Source: Mikania micrantha (taxonomy: Eukaryota; Streptophyta; Magnoliopsida; Asterales; Asteraceae). Taken from it: 64,000 nucleotides of DNA. This document shows positions 22,701 to 34,505 of the stretch, piece after piece. The translations under genes were made by a program, and so were the position numbers. The stretch is taken from the NCBI GenBank assembly GCA_009363875.1, contig CM018691.1, forward strand, positions 37,363,446-37,427,445. Reading direction: 5' to 3'. Positions within the stretch are counted from its first letter, which is position 1. Every line of letters starts with the position of its first letter. The notes below the pieces were generated by a model. It did no database searches. It saw only the letters and a list, made by a program, of their open reading frames with translations, and had not been told where the DNA came from.

Positions 22701-24798
22701 GTTTTTTTATATATTTAATCACATTAATGTTTATGATAAAGGTCATAAGAATGCTCCATTGCGTGAAGTCACTTTTAACTTTTTTTATAATATGTTAAAT
22801 TAGTTTTTTTTTTTTTTGTGTGTCTTAGTGTGTGTGGCATAATTGTGTTTTATATATATGTTCCAATCTTAATAACCGATCTATTGTGATTTCTTGTGTT
22901 TCTTTTAATCGTCTTGTAAATATGTTACATTGCAACGCACTTATTTTAATAATGTCATCTTGCCACAATATGTGGGTAACTTTGCCTTTTACGTTTTCAG
23001 TTTTTATATTTTATTCATCGGGTTTTTAATAAGCTTACTAGGTGTCTTGGTCTTTATTCACTTGATTAAAGTGGAGACACTATGTGGATAAAGGAAAATT
23101 TAGACTTTAATATGTATTTTTAATACTTTCGGTTATGCTTTTGCTTGAATCAACGCTCTTTGAAACTTTCAATTGCTTTCAATTGCTTTCGCTGCCGTAT
23201 TTATTCTGTCACGATTTCGTATATCAATACGTAAATATGTGTTGTTACATTTACGTAAAGTCCTAAAATGTAGCTATTATAAATGTGTTCTCTTGACTAA
23301 CATAACTATTATATCACGATAGCATACTTCTAATGTATGGACACGTTATAAACCTTTGAATTACACACGGAATTTCTACGACCATTTGGGTTCGGAATTT
23401 ATTTAAATGTTGTTGAGGTAATTGCGATCAAATTAATATAATCACAACTATCATTCGATAAATAACGTATTAAAAGAATGTAAAAATTAAAAATATTTGA
23501 GTAAATGACATGGTATATAAAAATAAGAGTTAGAAAGTTTAGGATATTTAGAAATAATCAAAGTATTTGTGAAAGAGGACCTTTTGCAGCGGTTCCATGT
23601 TGCCCATATTTTAAAGCGGTTCCTTACGTATTTTTTGAAGCGGTTCATCGCAACTAAACAATTTGTAACGGTAAGGTTCATGCTTTTTAAGTTGTACATG
23701 ATTCAATAACGATTGTAAATTATGAATATTATCATATATACATTTGTAAGTTAAATGAACAATAAAACTATTTTAATAGACTACAAGCACACACGTTTTT
23801 TAGCCGAATTATTTTTATTTTTTTTCCTTATATTTTTATATTAAAATAACGTCTATTTGAATTTTATGTGAGAACATACATGTTTTATCAATTTTTAAAT
23901 ATGTTTACATTTTGGTTCTTTTAATACTTTGTCCTACAATTCTTTCACCATGTTTTGAGCCTCATATTACACAATTAAATGTTATTTTTTTTCTTAGATT
24001 TTTTCTTTCGTTTTTATTAAATATTTATTTGTAGTATCGGACTATTGGTGTTAGGTTCTATTTATAACGTGATATATGACTATTATTGAACCATGATGCT
24101 ACAAACACTTGTCGAATCACGCCATTTTGCTGATTCAACTTTCTTACTTCTCGAATTACATTCTAATATCACTCTTTTAGTGTTTAAACAAAGCTTCGGA
24201 TGAGGAATCATGGTATTTACATGACTTTATACCCATAAATCATATAATTACAATTTTTTAAATTTCTTATAAGTTATATAACTTGTTGGTTTCATTTAAG
24301 TTACTTCGAACAAGAAAAAATAGGGATGTACAAAAATCAAATCAACTCATGAACTGCTTGGGATCAGATTGATAAAAAAAACTCGAATGAGCCGAGCGTA
24401 AGAAAGCCAAAAACCGAACTCAAGCCAAATATTTGACTCGTTTAGCTATTGAGTTTGCGTCAGTTCACGAGCCTAAACAAGCCTATTTATATAATTTTTA
24501 TTTATTATATTTATATAATTAATTTTTTTTATTATAATTATATTTATAAATATATTTAAATCATTATTTTACATTAAATTTGAAAAACATAATAACAAAT
24601 ATATATTAAATACTAATTAAAATACATAAAATAAGTAAAAATTAAATAAATGAGTTGAATCAAGCTCGAATTTTAAAATTTAACTAACAATACTCTTCTC
24701 AAACTTTATTTTGTCAAAACAAGTCAAGTTTAAGTCTTAACAAACTCAAACTCACCTTTTGTTCTTCACGAAAAACAACAGGCAAGAAACATATAATT
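19731..24798. other. AT-rich intergenic region, no gene seen
   Basis: About 5 kb with only short chance frames. It includes homopolymer runs (A near 20450, T near 22810) and a CT-rich patch (22300-22325). 24325-24775 has actcgaat, gagccgag and caagtttaagtc words resembling a decayed hAT-type MITE, but I could not define ends. I see no exon with recognisable protein similarity. Confidence 0.6.
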
Positions 24799-25076
24799 AT
24801 ATAAAGCAGGTAGCCTACTGGTAAGGGCTTCACCTTGTGACCGAGAGGTCATGGGTTCGAGTCCTGTCAGATGCAATTTAAAGGACATCCAGGTGAGGGA
24901 AATAATCTTGAGCTTAATCTCGGGTTCTAGACCAATGGGGGCGAGGGTTTACCTATTCCTCGGGGTTCCAGCGCATCCGATGTGTCCGTGTCTTACCTCT
25001 GCTCAGTAGGTTCTGTTAAGACAATATACGTGGTATGTAAGATTGTCGTCGTTCAAAAAAAATATAAAGCAGGTAG
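24799..25076 (+). mobile_element. tRNA-derived SINE with 15-bp target duplication
   Basis: The 5' part has RNA polymerase III promoter boxes: A box tagcctactggtaaggg (24811-24827) and B box gggttcgagtcc (24854-24865). The 3' end is cgttcaaaaaaaa, a short A tail. The direct repeat atataaagcaggtag flanks it at 24799-24813 and 25062-25076. The repeat overlaps the first bases of the tRNA-like head, so the exact 5' end is uncertain by a few bases. It cannot be a working tRNA gene: the acceptor stem is not formed and the body continues about 200 bp. Confidence 0.9.
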
Positions 25077-25301
25077 AAGTCTATCCTCTCCATTTTCATC
25101 TGGGGGTAGGTGAGATAGTGAAATATTTCAATGTGCACCAGCCTACATAACTAAAAATTGATGCTATGGCTCAACCGTTAATCTGGTCCCCAATATACAT
25201 CATTCTTCAAAGCAAACCTTTTCATCCAAGACTCCCCATCGATTACCGGTGCACCCGCGTAGTAGGTCCACCCACCCCCTTCACTTCTCGAAACTTCTTC
25301 T

Positions 25302-25309
25302 CTATAAAT
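25302..25309 (+). promoter_or_regulatory. TATA box of the esterase gene
   Basis: ctataaat lies 60 bp before the ATG at 25369, suggesting transcription start near 25330-25340 and a very short 5' leader. A C-rich word (tccacccacccccttc, 25267-25282) sits just upstream. It resembles, but does not match, the AC elements of lignin-gene promoters. Confidence 0.65.
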
Positions 25310-25368
25310 CCCTCCGCAGCACTGTCGTCCGGTCGGAAACAAAACTCCAATCGCCGTCGCCGGAATCC

Positions 25369-28300
25369 ATGGCCAGATTTCCAGATCTTCCACCACTACC
25401 ACCACCGCCACCGTTCTTCTGGGGAGAGACACCCGAAGACGAATTCTACAAATCTCAAAACGTGCGCAACTCCAAATCGTACTTCGAAACACCGAATGGA
25501 AAGATCTTCACTCAATCATGGCTTCCGATCGACGAGAATCAGCCGATTAAGGCCGTCGTCTTCATGAATCATGGTTACAGAAACGATACCAGCTGGTGTT
25601 TCCAGAAGATAGCTATCGAGTACGCGAATTGGGGATACGCTGTGTTCGCTGCCGATCTGCTTGGTCATGGCCGATCCGACGGGATCCGTGCATACATCGG
25701 AGATATGAATAAGGCTGCTGCGACGTCGTTATCCTTTTATCTCAGCGTTCGCCGGAGTGAAACGTATTGTAAACTTCCGGCGTTTTTGTTCGGGGAGTCG
25801 ATGGGTGGTTTGATCACCATGCTTATGTATTTTCAGTCGGAACCTTACACGTGGACAGGGTTGATCTTCTCGGCCCCACTGTTTGTCACACCGGAAAAGC
25901 TGACACCGTCTAAGGTGACACTGACCCGTTAACCTTTTTTTTTTTTTTTTTTTTTTTTTGCAAATTTATGATTAACCATTTTAGATTAAATCAATAAATC
26001 ATCTTTGCAAACCTTGCATTGAATGAGCTGTTAATATTGTACAATAAATGGTGTACACTACCATTAGGCGTTCTTTACTGACCGGTCTCACGACCAACAT
26101 AAGTGAGGTAAATCATGGGAACAATATTGTACAATAACGTATGTTCAATATCGTTAAATCTGAAAAGATAATTGAAATCTCATGTTTTTTAAAATGAGTC
26201 ATACATTATTATACAATAACGGATGTTCAATATCGTTAAGTGAGGTAAATCACGGGTACAATATTGTAGAATTACGTTTGTTCGTCTGAAAAGATAATTG
26301 AAATATCATGTTTTTTAAAATGAGTCATACATTATCTATATTACTATATAATACATATTAGAAGGACAAAATAGTAATTTGTTTAAATCTTTTAAAATTA
26401 AGAGTTTTACAACTCTTATAGCATATGTTACAACTTTTTAATTCTAATCTAAATGTTTTTTTGTGTTTTCACTTTGTATATTGGTTGCTTTTAAGAATTT
26501 AAGAAGATAGAGTGATTATAAAAGAAAAACCCTTCAAAACAAATGAATCACTTCTTGACATTTTTGGTGCATTTGGCCTTTTATATAGTTAAAGTCACTT
26601 TTAGTTAACTACCAAACTAAAAAAATTGCTTTTGTTATGGTTATAACTAAAGAACAAACCATGCAAACCTTTAAAACATCTAACTTAAGTGTTGTGTTTT
26701 CCGTTGCAACGCGCGGATACTAGACTAGTTATACAATAACGTATGTTCAATATCGTTAAGTGAGGTAAATCACGGGGACAATATTGTAGAATTACGTATG
26801 TTTGTTAAATCTGAAAAGATAATTGAAATCTCATGTTTTTTAAATGAGTCATACATTAGCTATTGATACATTAACCAAGTACACAAATCATTGAAACATG
26901 TTGGAAACGAAATCCTAAACCTGCTCGAAATGATTTCGTAGGTCCAGCTAGAGGTGGTAAACCAGGTTTTTTTGGAACCGGTTTTGGTCAATAAAGTTAA
27001 TAACCGGTTCTGGTTCTGATTTCTCTAAGAATCCAGAACAACATGTACCCATTGATTCAGGTATGACCGGGTCCAATTCCGGGTTTTTGCCCACCTCTAG
27101 TTGGGGCTGGGTCAGTTTAAAGTTTAAACCGATTTTGTGGGCCTAAGATGGTGGATATCAATTTTTTGTTACACCGGTTTAGATAGCTTGGATTTAGGAC
27201 GGTTTTTGTAGAAAAGAACATGTATCTATTACTGACTAGGTTAGGACTCCTTGTATTACACGGGTTGAATGATAAAAATATTATCAATATCCATTAATGA
27301 AAATTTAGATAATATTAGATTTTTTAATATAAATGTCTAAAATTTTGCATAATTTAATAATTTAAGTAATAAAATAATTATATAGTTTCTTTAAACAATA
27401 ACTTTTTTCAAAATATGTTTCTTAATTTTTTTTTAAATACTAATTTTAAAAATTGTATAATAAGTTGGATATTTAATATGTGTTTTTTTAATATTAATAT
27501 ATTTTAATATATTATAAAATATGTTTCTTAGTTTAAAAATGTAAAACAAAGTATTTTATATTTAATATTATTATTTAATATAAGTTGTATTTAATATGAG
27601 AGAGATGCGAGAAATCAAAGATGAGGTGCTATGTAATCACGCCATGTATCATCCTAAAAAACTTGATTTATTAGAGTAGATAGATAGATTCGGTAGGGTT
27701 GGGACTGGTTTAGGTTAACACCAAAGATGGTCAAACCGGTTTTTTTTGAACTGTTTTGGGTTTTGGTTGGTTTTTGAAGGTGAAAATCCAAATGTATGCA
27801 GACCAATTCGGTAGTTTTAAAACCCGGCTTTAAAACCCAGGTTCTTAAGTGCTATATACCAAGCTGGCTTGAACCCATCAATTTGGTTCAGGTCTAAACT
27901 GGTTTTAACCAACCCGGTTGCATATCAGTTATTCGGTTTAGTTTAGAGTTAAAAAACTAGGTATGGTCATTTTTTTTACGATACTACTTTACATGTCTTA
28001 TTCCACTTTGTTATTTCAATTATAAGACGATAACAATCATATTTTTTATACGAATAAATAAACAACTAAAGTGACACAGATATTATGTAGTGTCTCCCCT
28101 AAGTCTGTTTATCATCTTGCTCTCCTACAAAATAATAAAACACGTCACTCTAGTGTCTCATCACCCTTATTTACTAGTTTTTCTTTCATATTAAATAACA
28201 TAAATTTAACTATAGTGAATTATTATATTATTAACTAATAACTATTTAGTTTTTGTATTCAATTCGTATAATACACGATGTGTTTAGCAGGCTAGTATAA

Positions 28301-28779
28301 GATAAATTGTTTTTGTTTTATCGCAGCTACATCTGACCATGTACGGACTACTGTTTGGGCTTGCGGATACATGGGCCGTGATGCCCGATCATAACAAAGG
28401 ACCGGTAAACGCGATTAGAGATAGGGAGAAACTGAAGATAATAGCCGTGAATCCAAAACGGTATTTAGGGAAGCATAGGGTGGGTACAATGAGGGAGGTG
28501 GTTAGAATGACAAATTTTGTCCAAAACAACTTCCACAAGGTTACAGCCCCTTTTTTTGTGTGTCATGGGACGTCGGACGAGGTCACATGCCCGAGTGGGT
28601 CTCAGATGTTGTACGAGAAAGCATCGAGCGAAGATAAAACGTTGAAGTTGTATGAGGGTATGTACCATTCACTGATTCAAGGCGAGCCTGATGAGGCTGC
28701 TAACCTTGTTTTGGCTGATATGAGAAAGTGGGTCGATGAGAAGATAACACAATATGGTCCTAAAAGTAATGATAATTAA
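25369..28779 (+). CDS. CSE: Caffeoyl shikimate esterase / lysophospholipase 2-like hydrolase
   Basis: Two exons: 25369-25914 and 28327-28779, joined by a GT-AG intron (AAG|GTGACA ... CGCAG|CTACAT). The protein is 332 aa. It is an alpha/beta hydrolase with nucleophile Ser144 in GESMGG (142-147), Asp266 in HGTSDEVT and His296 in GMYHSL. An acyltransferase-type HX4D motif lies at 68-73. Blocks such as AADLLGHGRSDGIR and MYGLLFGLADTW match Arabidopsis CSE (At1g52760), which cleaves caffeoyl shikimate to caffeate in lignin synthesis and was first described as a lysophospholipase/monoacylglycerol lipase. The N-terminus has a Pro run (residues 8-15), no signal peptide, so a cytosolic protein is expected. 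The ATG at 25369 is chosen for its good context (aatccATGgc) just after the TATA box; an upstream in-frame GTG is not a plant start. The 2.4-kb intron carries two Helitrons. A related MAGL is possible. Confidence 0.92.
25937..25959 (+). repeat. Poly-T tract in the CSE intron
   Basis: An uninterrupted T run just inside the 5' part of the intron, about 20 bp after the splice donor. Length may vary between individuals. Confidence 0.8.
26131..26860 (+). repeat. Intronic repeat, three copies, one split by a Helitron
   Basis: Copies begin acaataacg(t/g)atgttcaatatcg at 26131, 26213 and 26733. They share agataattgaaat, catgttttttaaa and gagtcatacatta. Copy two ends at 26334, where the Helitron 26335-26728 follows. 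Confidence 0.8.
26335..26728 (+). mobile_element. Non-autonomous Helitron (394 bp) in the CSE intron
   Basis: It starts TCTATATTAC and ends in CTAG after a palindrome-bearing segment (cgttgcaacg, 26702-26711), with host A before and T after and no target duplication. The neighbouring repeat gives the empty site: catacattattatacaataac at 26204-26224 equals the two flanks joined. This shows a precise A|T insertion. Confidence 0.85.
26946..27107 (+). mobile_element. Small TIR element, hAT-like MITE
   Basis: The ends are ctagaggtgg-taaacc on the left and ttgcccacctctag on the right, inverted copies of each other. The interior is rich in accggtt. hAT-type ends of the TAGAGGTG form are common in plants. 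I did not find a clean 8-bp duplication. Confidence 0.5.
27236..27688 (-). mobile_element. Non-autonomous Helitron (453 bp) in the CSE intron
   Basis: Read on the minus strand it starts TCTATCTATCTACTC (27688 leftwards) and ends at CTAG (27236). A degenerate hairpin, ccttgt-att-acacgg (27249-27263), lies next to the CTAG end. Host bases are A on the left and T on the right. It belongs to the same family as 29262-29749. Confidence 0.65.
27700..27965. mobile_element. accggtt-rich degenerate element
   Basis: Repeated ccggtt, aaccgg and tggttt words, like 26946-27107, 34143-34505 and 43370-43740. Boundaries not determined. Lies in the CSE intron. Confidence 0.35.
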
Positions 28780-29261
28780 TTAATCAAAGAACAAAAAATG
28801 TGTATTGTTTGACACCAATTGTTACTAAATTGACGTACTGTTGTTATTTGTTGTGTGAATTATTGATCAAAGTAGGACATGCTAATGAGATTGGAGCATT
28901 ATTCATGTCATTAATAGTTGCTAATCTAGTATTGATATTTGATGTGTGAAGAAGCATTGATCAAAGTTTTGGGATTGTAGACATGCATGTGTGTTTAAAG
29001 CATCACTTAGTTTTGACCAACATTTTGATTTTTATTATTTTTATGGATTTATTATTATGGGTTCAATGATCATTATCTTCATGCTACATACAATTGTTAT
29101 AACTTTAGTATATAAATAACATGTATTTTATGTATAATTATCTTTAGTTAGCAATAAAAGAAATGCATGTTAATGGTTTTTGTCGTAATTAAAATAAGGA
29201 ATTTATAATGTAAAATAAAAAATGTGTTCAGCATATTATTTCACTATTTCATTATTAAATA
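28780..29261. other. 3' flank of CSE
   Basis: AT-rich sequence after the stop codon, presumably including the 3' UTR. AATAAA-like words occur near 29151 (gcaataaaag) but no site is decisive. Nothing else seen. Confidence 0.5.
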
Positions 29262-29749
29262 CTAGGTTAATATCCCGTGTATAACACGGATTGTATGGAA
29301 AAAATATTATATACTAATAAATAAAAAATTTACTATATAAAAAAACAATTTTTGAGATAAAAAATGATTGAATTTAAGTTATTTTTAACATTTCATTTTT
29401 AAAATTATATTAAAGACATTTTTTTATATACAAATCTTGTTGTTCAAACTTCTAGTTTTTGTTTTTTTAGAAAAAAATGTTTTTATATAATTTTTATTTT
29501 TAATATCTATTTTTAATATAAATATTTGATTTATAATTTATTAAAAAATTATAACTAAAATCATGAGTTATTAATTTATTTATTTAATATGAAAGATAAT
29601 ATATAAGCATTTAATATGAGAGAGAGCTGGATAACATTGTTAAAATATGACACATGTCAAAAGTGATTTAAGAATTTGACAAGCGTAATTAGGTGGTTTA
29701 AGAATTTAACAAGTGTCATTGTAATTATTTGTTTATTACAGGTAGAAGA
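29262..29749 (-). mobile_element. Non-autonomous Helitron (488 bp)
   Basis: On the minus strand the 3' end is a perfect hairpin CCGTGT-tat-ACACGG (29275-29289), a 9-base spacer and CTAG (29262-29265). The 5' end is TCTTCTACC at 29749. Host bases A (29261) and T (29750) flank it without duplication. Confidence 0.75.
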
Positions 29750-30726
29750 TTTCATGTATTCAACCACGTTTGTAAAGCTAGAGAGGGGGGTGAATAATTT
29801 TCTCTTTAAAATTAATTAGATATTTATAGTTGTTATACTATTGTTACAACTTGTGATCAAATAAGAATTGTACAACCACAAACAAAAACTAAGTAAAGAG
29901 TTTAAGGAAAGAGAGAATGAAATTGATTTATACATGCTCAAAGTGGTGTTAACTAATCAATTCTACTTCCTCTCCTTGATCATATATTCAAAAGTTTCTT
30001 CATTGGTGTTTCTTAAAATCTGATGAGGATGTTCGTTACAATGTTTCATTTAATAAAGGAAGTGATCACATTTTTCAACAATATGTCAAATTGGTGTTTT
30101 TGTAATCCTTTTACTATGTCAAAATAATGAAATAACCAAATCAAACAATTATTATGTCAAGATAGTGATTGTTTCTTCAAAGTAAAGTATAAAACTCCCT
30201 ACATCAAGACTGTAACAACATTTACAACTGGTACAAGCATTAGTGTGAAGGCCTTCACAAATACAAAAATATATTAATGATGGAGATGAAAGCATGTCTT
30301 TTTTCTTTTGCTCTTTAACTTGAATTCTTTAATTTTGTTTTCTTCGGATGTTGGTTTGAATAATTGTAAGAATCAAAAGAAAAGATATGTAAGGTATAGT
30401 TGAATATTTTAGAGCAAAGTGATCAAGACAAATGATGGACAATAGCTTTATTTATGTAATCATCACTCTCATATCACTCCACGTAGTCGCCACATAAACA
30501 ACCAATACCATTACGCACTCATCACTTCACATAATCATCTTATATGTAATCATCACTTCACATAATCATCTTATATGTAATCATCACTCCCCTATCATTA
30601 CACGTCATCACCACATTTATTTAATATATTATTATTTGATTTTTATTTATATTTTAATTATAAAATAAATTATAAAAAGACATAATATTATTAGAAATAA
30701 AATAAAAGTAAAAAAAAATTAAACTA
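29750..30726. other. Intergenic, no gene seen
   Basis: AT-rich. It contains a 31-bp unit (catcacttcacataatcatc...) present twice in tandem at about 30526-30587. This may be the decayed left end of the Harbinger element that follows. Confidence 0.55.
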
Positions 30727-31786
30727 CATAGCGTCTATAATTTTGCTTTTCTCCCAAATCCTACATGGATTAGCTACCATATGTCATTTCTTTTTAAGTA
30801 CCCCGAACGCCCGTTTGACATCCTTTCTCACCCCCTCTTGAGTCTTTTTAAAGTATTTTCGTTTGTCATCGTTTTCACGAGGACATGTAAATGATTTGAT
30901 AAACGTAACATATTCAAGGTAGATATCATCGGCAAAATAGTACACATACTTGTAGTATGTATCGTTAGCATAAAATGAAGACTCCGGTGCGACTCCGTCT
31001 AATATGTTGTCAAATATTAGGGATTGATCTAAAACATTTATATCATTATTTGATCCTGAAACACCAAAGTATGCATGCCATATACATAGATCATTAGAGG
31101 GCACTTTCTTTAAGCATTATTATAGGATGGTGGTGATCGCCTCATTGATGAGATTCTCACCAAGCGATTGGACAATTTTGCCACTCTCAGTATGTGCAAT
31201 CGACGCTTCCGAGCATGCCGAGAAAGTCGTGGACATGTTCATGCACTGCATAAATTTGTTGAATGTCGCTCCATGTTGGCTTTCTCAAATATCGCGAGTT
31301 GTATAATGTTATAACACCTTTACAAATGTTGTAAAGACTATCTTGTGAAACTTTATCCGACATTCGTAAATATTCGGTCCCAATAATCGCTACATGTGCC
31401 GTAGCCCAACTGTTGAATATCACTTGTACACTTTTGTATAGGTGTGAAACTTGCTACACCAGCTGCATCTAATTTTTGTTTAAAGTACGAAAAATTTTCT
31501 TCCCTATCGTTATCGATTTGAAGAAATAAATTGTGTCTCATTCGAAAACGACGTTTGAATTGTTTGTCGTCATAAGTTGGATTTTCCCAAAAATAATCTT
31601 GAATGAGACGTTTGTTACCACATTTATGATCACGGTTTATTTTTTCCGTCGTAACACTTGCGTAGAGTTTTCTTCAGTATTAATTACGACGGATATTAAT
31701 GATGCTGGAACACTGTGTAAAAACATTAAAGCTCCTTCGTCTAAATCGGATGATGACAATCTCGTAATTTCCTCTTCCCAACTCAT
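30727..31786 (-). pseudogene. PIF/Harbinger-type transposase, broken
   Basis: Fragments in different frames line up with the plant Harbinger transposase (Plant_tran family). From the N-terminus: MSWEEEITRLSSSDLDEGAL (start at 31786), MRHNLFLQIDNDREENFSYF (from 31541), FTPIQKCTSDIQQLGYGT, EYLRMSDKVS, YLRKPTWSDIQQIYAVHE, then LCIWHAYFGVSGSNNDINVL, PESSFYANDTYYKYVYYFAD and RKDVKRAFGVLKKK. There are several frameshifts, a deletion between the DCTY block and the LCIW block, and a stop (TGA) where tryptophan is usual after LKKK. The DDE core is incomplete, so it is inactive. I could not pair the terminal inverted repeats with confidence. Confidence 0.85.
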
Positions 31787-32316
31787 TTTTTTTGTGGATT
31801 GTAAAGTGGGTTTTTTAAGAAAATAATAGATATTTTAAAGAGGTGAGTGATTATTTTAGAGAGTTGAATGGTAGTTTAAAGAGTTGGATGGTTAATTTAT
31901 AATGATTTAAAAAAACTATTCTTTTTCTGCTTCCAACATTCGAATTTATTATTTAATATTTTTAGCCTTCAAACGGTCGGAAGACCTGTGAAGATTCTCA
32001 CACCGATGCCGGTCACGCCTATGTCACGCCACTGTGGGGGAGGGGGCGTGACCAAGCTCTTTTAACGCCCTATTCACATGGTCTTAGTATTGTTAAGTAA
32101 AAGCCTCCATTTCTTCAAATCTTGTTCACTTGTGTTCTTATAAATAAAATATCAAGTATTTAAACATATATTTGTCATTTATTAATTTTTGACAAACTAG
32201 GAGCATTTCAGTCTATTCATAATTGGTAATTAACAAAACAAAATGATTAAATAAAATTTAAGCATTGTTTTCCTAACATCATGTAATACATGTGGCTACA
32301 AATCTAATGTTATCAT
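31787..32316. other. Intergenic; probable right part of the Harbinger element
   Basis: Contains a GC-richer patch with gtcacgcc words (32008-32055). No gene. Confidence 0.4.
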
Positions 32317-32484
32317 GGTTGCAAAAATCGGTCTTCAAGGCCGAGTACTTGCTTCAAGAAGTTGTTTCAAGACCAAGTACTTCCTGAGTATTACCCGAGT
32401 ACTCAATGTTTAGGCCAAATACTCCCCAATTACTCGCTCCAAGGAGTTGTTTCGACCTAGGAGCGTCTAGCGACTTTTGCAACC
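32317..32484. mobile_element. Small TIR element (about 168 bp)
   Basis: The ends are ggttgcaaaaatcgg and cgacttttgcaacc, inverted copies with one mismatch. The flanks aatgttatca (32306-32315) and aatgttatta (32488-32497) look like a diverged 10-bp target duplication, which would suit a Mutator-like MITE. The interior has repeated gagtactt and caagtactt words. Confidence 0.55.
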
Positions 32485-32499
32485 TTGAATGTTATTAAT

Positions 32500-34142
32500 A
32501 AACAGACATATATTAAAACTTTCTTTTGTTAGGATGTCAAATAATCCAAATATGAGAGACTAAATGATACTTAAAACATCTGGTCCATGCATTTAGGTTT
32601 TAGATTAGTTTCTGAAAATTTTCATGAACGTGAGAGACTAATTAATACCCGTTTACCCTAGCATACTTTCAATTTTTATTTTTATTTTTATTTTTATTTT
32701 GCAAAGATGTTTTTTGTGATAGTTTCTTATTTTATTCGTTTTATAGATAGATATTTGGCTTCAAGTAATTGGTATGGTTAGTACTTAGGCTATTTGTTAT
32801 GAGGCGTGAGAAGGGCTTGACCACCTTCCATCACACCATCATCACCTACATACACCATTATCAAATATGCCGTGTAAAACATCTAAAATTCGAGACATTT
32901 CTCAACCTAAATTTCTTAATGTGTCTCTAAAACATCGAATCTAACATCTGAAACATCTAATCCAGCCATTAAATATCAAATTCATCTCTAAACTTTGAAG
33001 TACTTGAATTAGTATGTTTATTTTTCTTGTTTTTTTAATTAGTTGAAGTATTGTATTAAATTATTGATATTGATGTGTGTACACAATTTATATTTGTAAA
33101 ATTACATATAAAAATTTCAATCCTTATAAAACCGATTAATCCTTAAGTGGTATCTTGCCGCCCGATTACCGCCTAACACATTCTACAACCATGGTATATA
33201 TTTATAACACATTTATATTTTATATCAAAGAGCTATATTTGCCTTATGACATAAATTACGTCTTCCTCCAAATATAAACAATTTTTAAAAAAATTAAAAA
33301 AATGAGACGTGACATTCTTTAATTTTATAATTAAATAGTAAAATACACTAACAAATAGAAAGAAATAATGACTAATAAAAAATATTAGCAAATTATAAAC
33401 ACAAGGAGCTAAAAACACACACACAAATATAATAATATAATAGTTTTAAATATAAAAATCATTTGTTTTTATGGTGCATTTTTTAAAATTACATAATATT
33501 ACATATAAAAATTATAAATGTTTAAAAAAGTAGTGGAAGTTGACAAAAATTAACAAAAATAACAATAACTACAATATCATTAGAGTAAATTGCTAATATG
33601 TTACCTATGGTTTTTTGTATTTTACTCTTTGTTCCTAAGTTTATAAATTACGCATATGGTCTCAAATTTAAACATTTGTAACACATATAATCGGTAGTCA
33701 TTAAATTACTCTTACATTTTTGACCAAATTATCCTCACCTAAAGACTGTATGTGTTACAAATTTTTAAATTTTGAATAATATTAGTAATTTATGAAAGTT
33801 ATACACTAAGAATAATATAATAGCAAATGCTACAAATCACATGACCATCTTGACAATTTACTCGAATTATTATATTAACGTTTTGTTCTATATCTTGATT
33901 TTGATCATTGTAGATTTAATAACATCAAATCCTTGCTATATTTTTTTTTATATTATATATTTTTATAGTAATGCGAACCTGGCGTGCACGTCTTTCCTGC
34001 TACTTCTCAGAGTCAAAACATTTGTAAATGAAATTCCTTGTAAAAAATATTCATTCTGAACCTAAAAAACTTGATGGAATATCTTTTAATTTAATCTTTT
34101 ATGCCATATTTATTCACTTTAATAAAAAGTCTAACATGATAC
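32500..34142. other. AT-rich intergenic, no gene seen
   Basis: Only short chance frames. 33595-33760 (ggttcctaagtttataaatt type text) resembles 60055-60240 and is probably a shared dispersed repeat. Confidence 0.5.
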
Positions 34143-34505
34143 TAGAGGTGCAGAAACCGGTTAACCGGTCGAAAACCAGTTTCAGGTTAACCAAACGGGT
34201 TAATGGTTTTCAAAACGGGTTAATGGTTTTCAAAATGGGTTTGACTAAAACCAGTTTGATTAACCGGTTTTTCTAACTCTAAAACTCAAACCGATCTAGT
34301 AACCGAACCAATTTTATGCCAGTTTAATGATTTTTTGCTTTAACTAGATCAGTTAGAAAAACAGGTTTATAACCGGCTTGCTCATTTGAAACCTAAAACC
34401 AAGTCAAAACAGCCGGTTTCTACCGGTTCATTAATTGGCATACAAAAACCGTTTAGTAACAGTTTTAAACCGGAAAACAAGTTTTTTTTTAATTTGCATG
34501 TCTAG
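34143..34505. mobile_element. accggtt-rich TIR element
   Basis: Begins ctagaggtgcagaaaccgg and ends aatttgcatgtctag, inverted copies with mismatches. The interior has repeated ggttaaccgg and aaaccggt. The short frame 34028-34276 is a by-product. Confidence 0.45.

Noticed and set aside
24811..24880. tRNA gene
   Set aside because: A and B boxes are present, but the acceptor stem does not form and the sequence continues as a SINE with an A tail and target duplication.
25249..25368. N-terminal extension of the CSE frame
   Set aside because: It starts at GTG, lies across the TATA box, and the extra 40 residues do not resemble the family. The ATG at 25369 fits.
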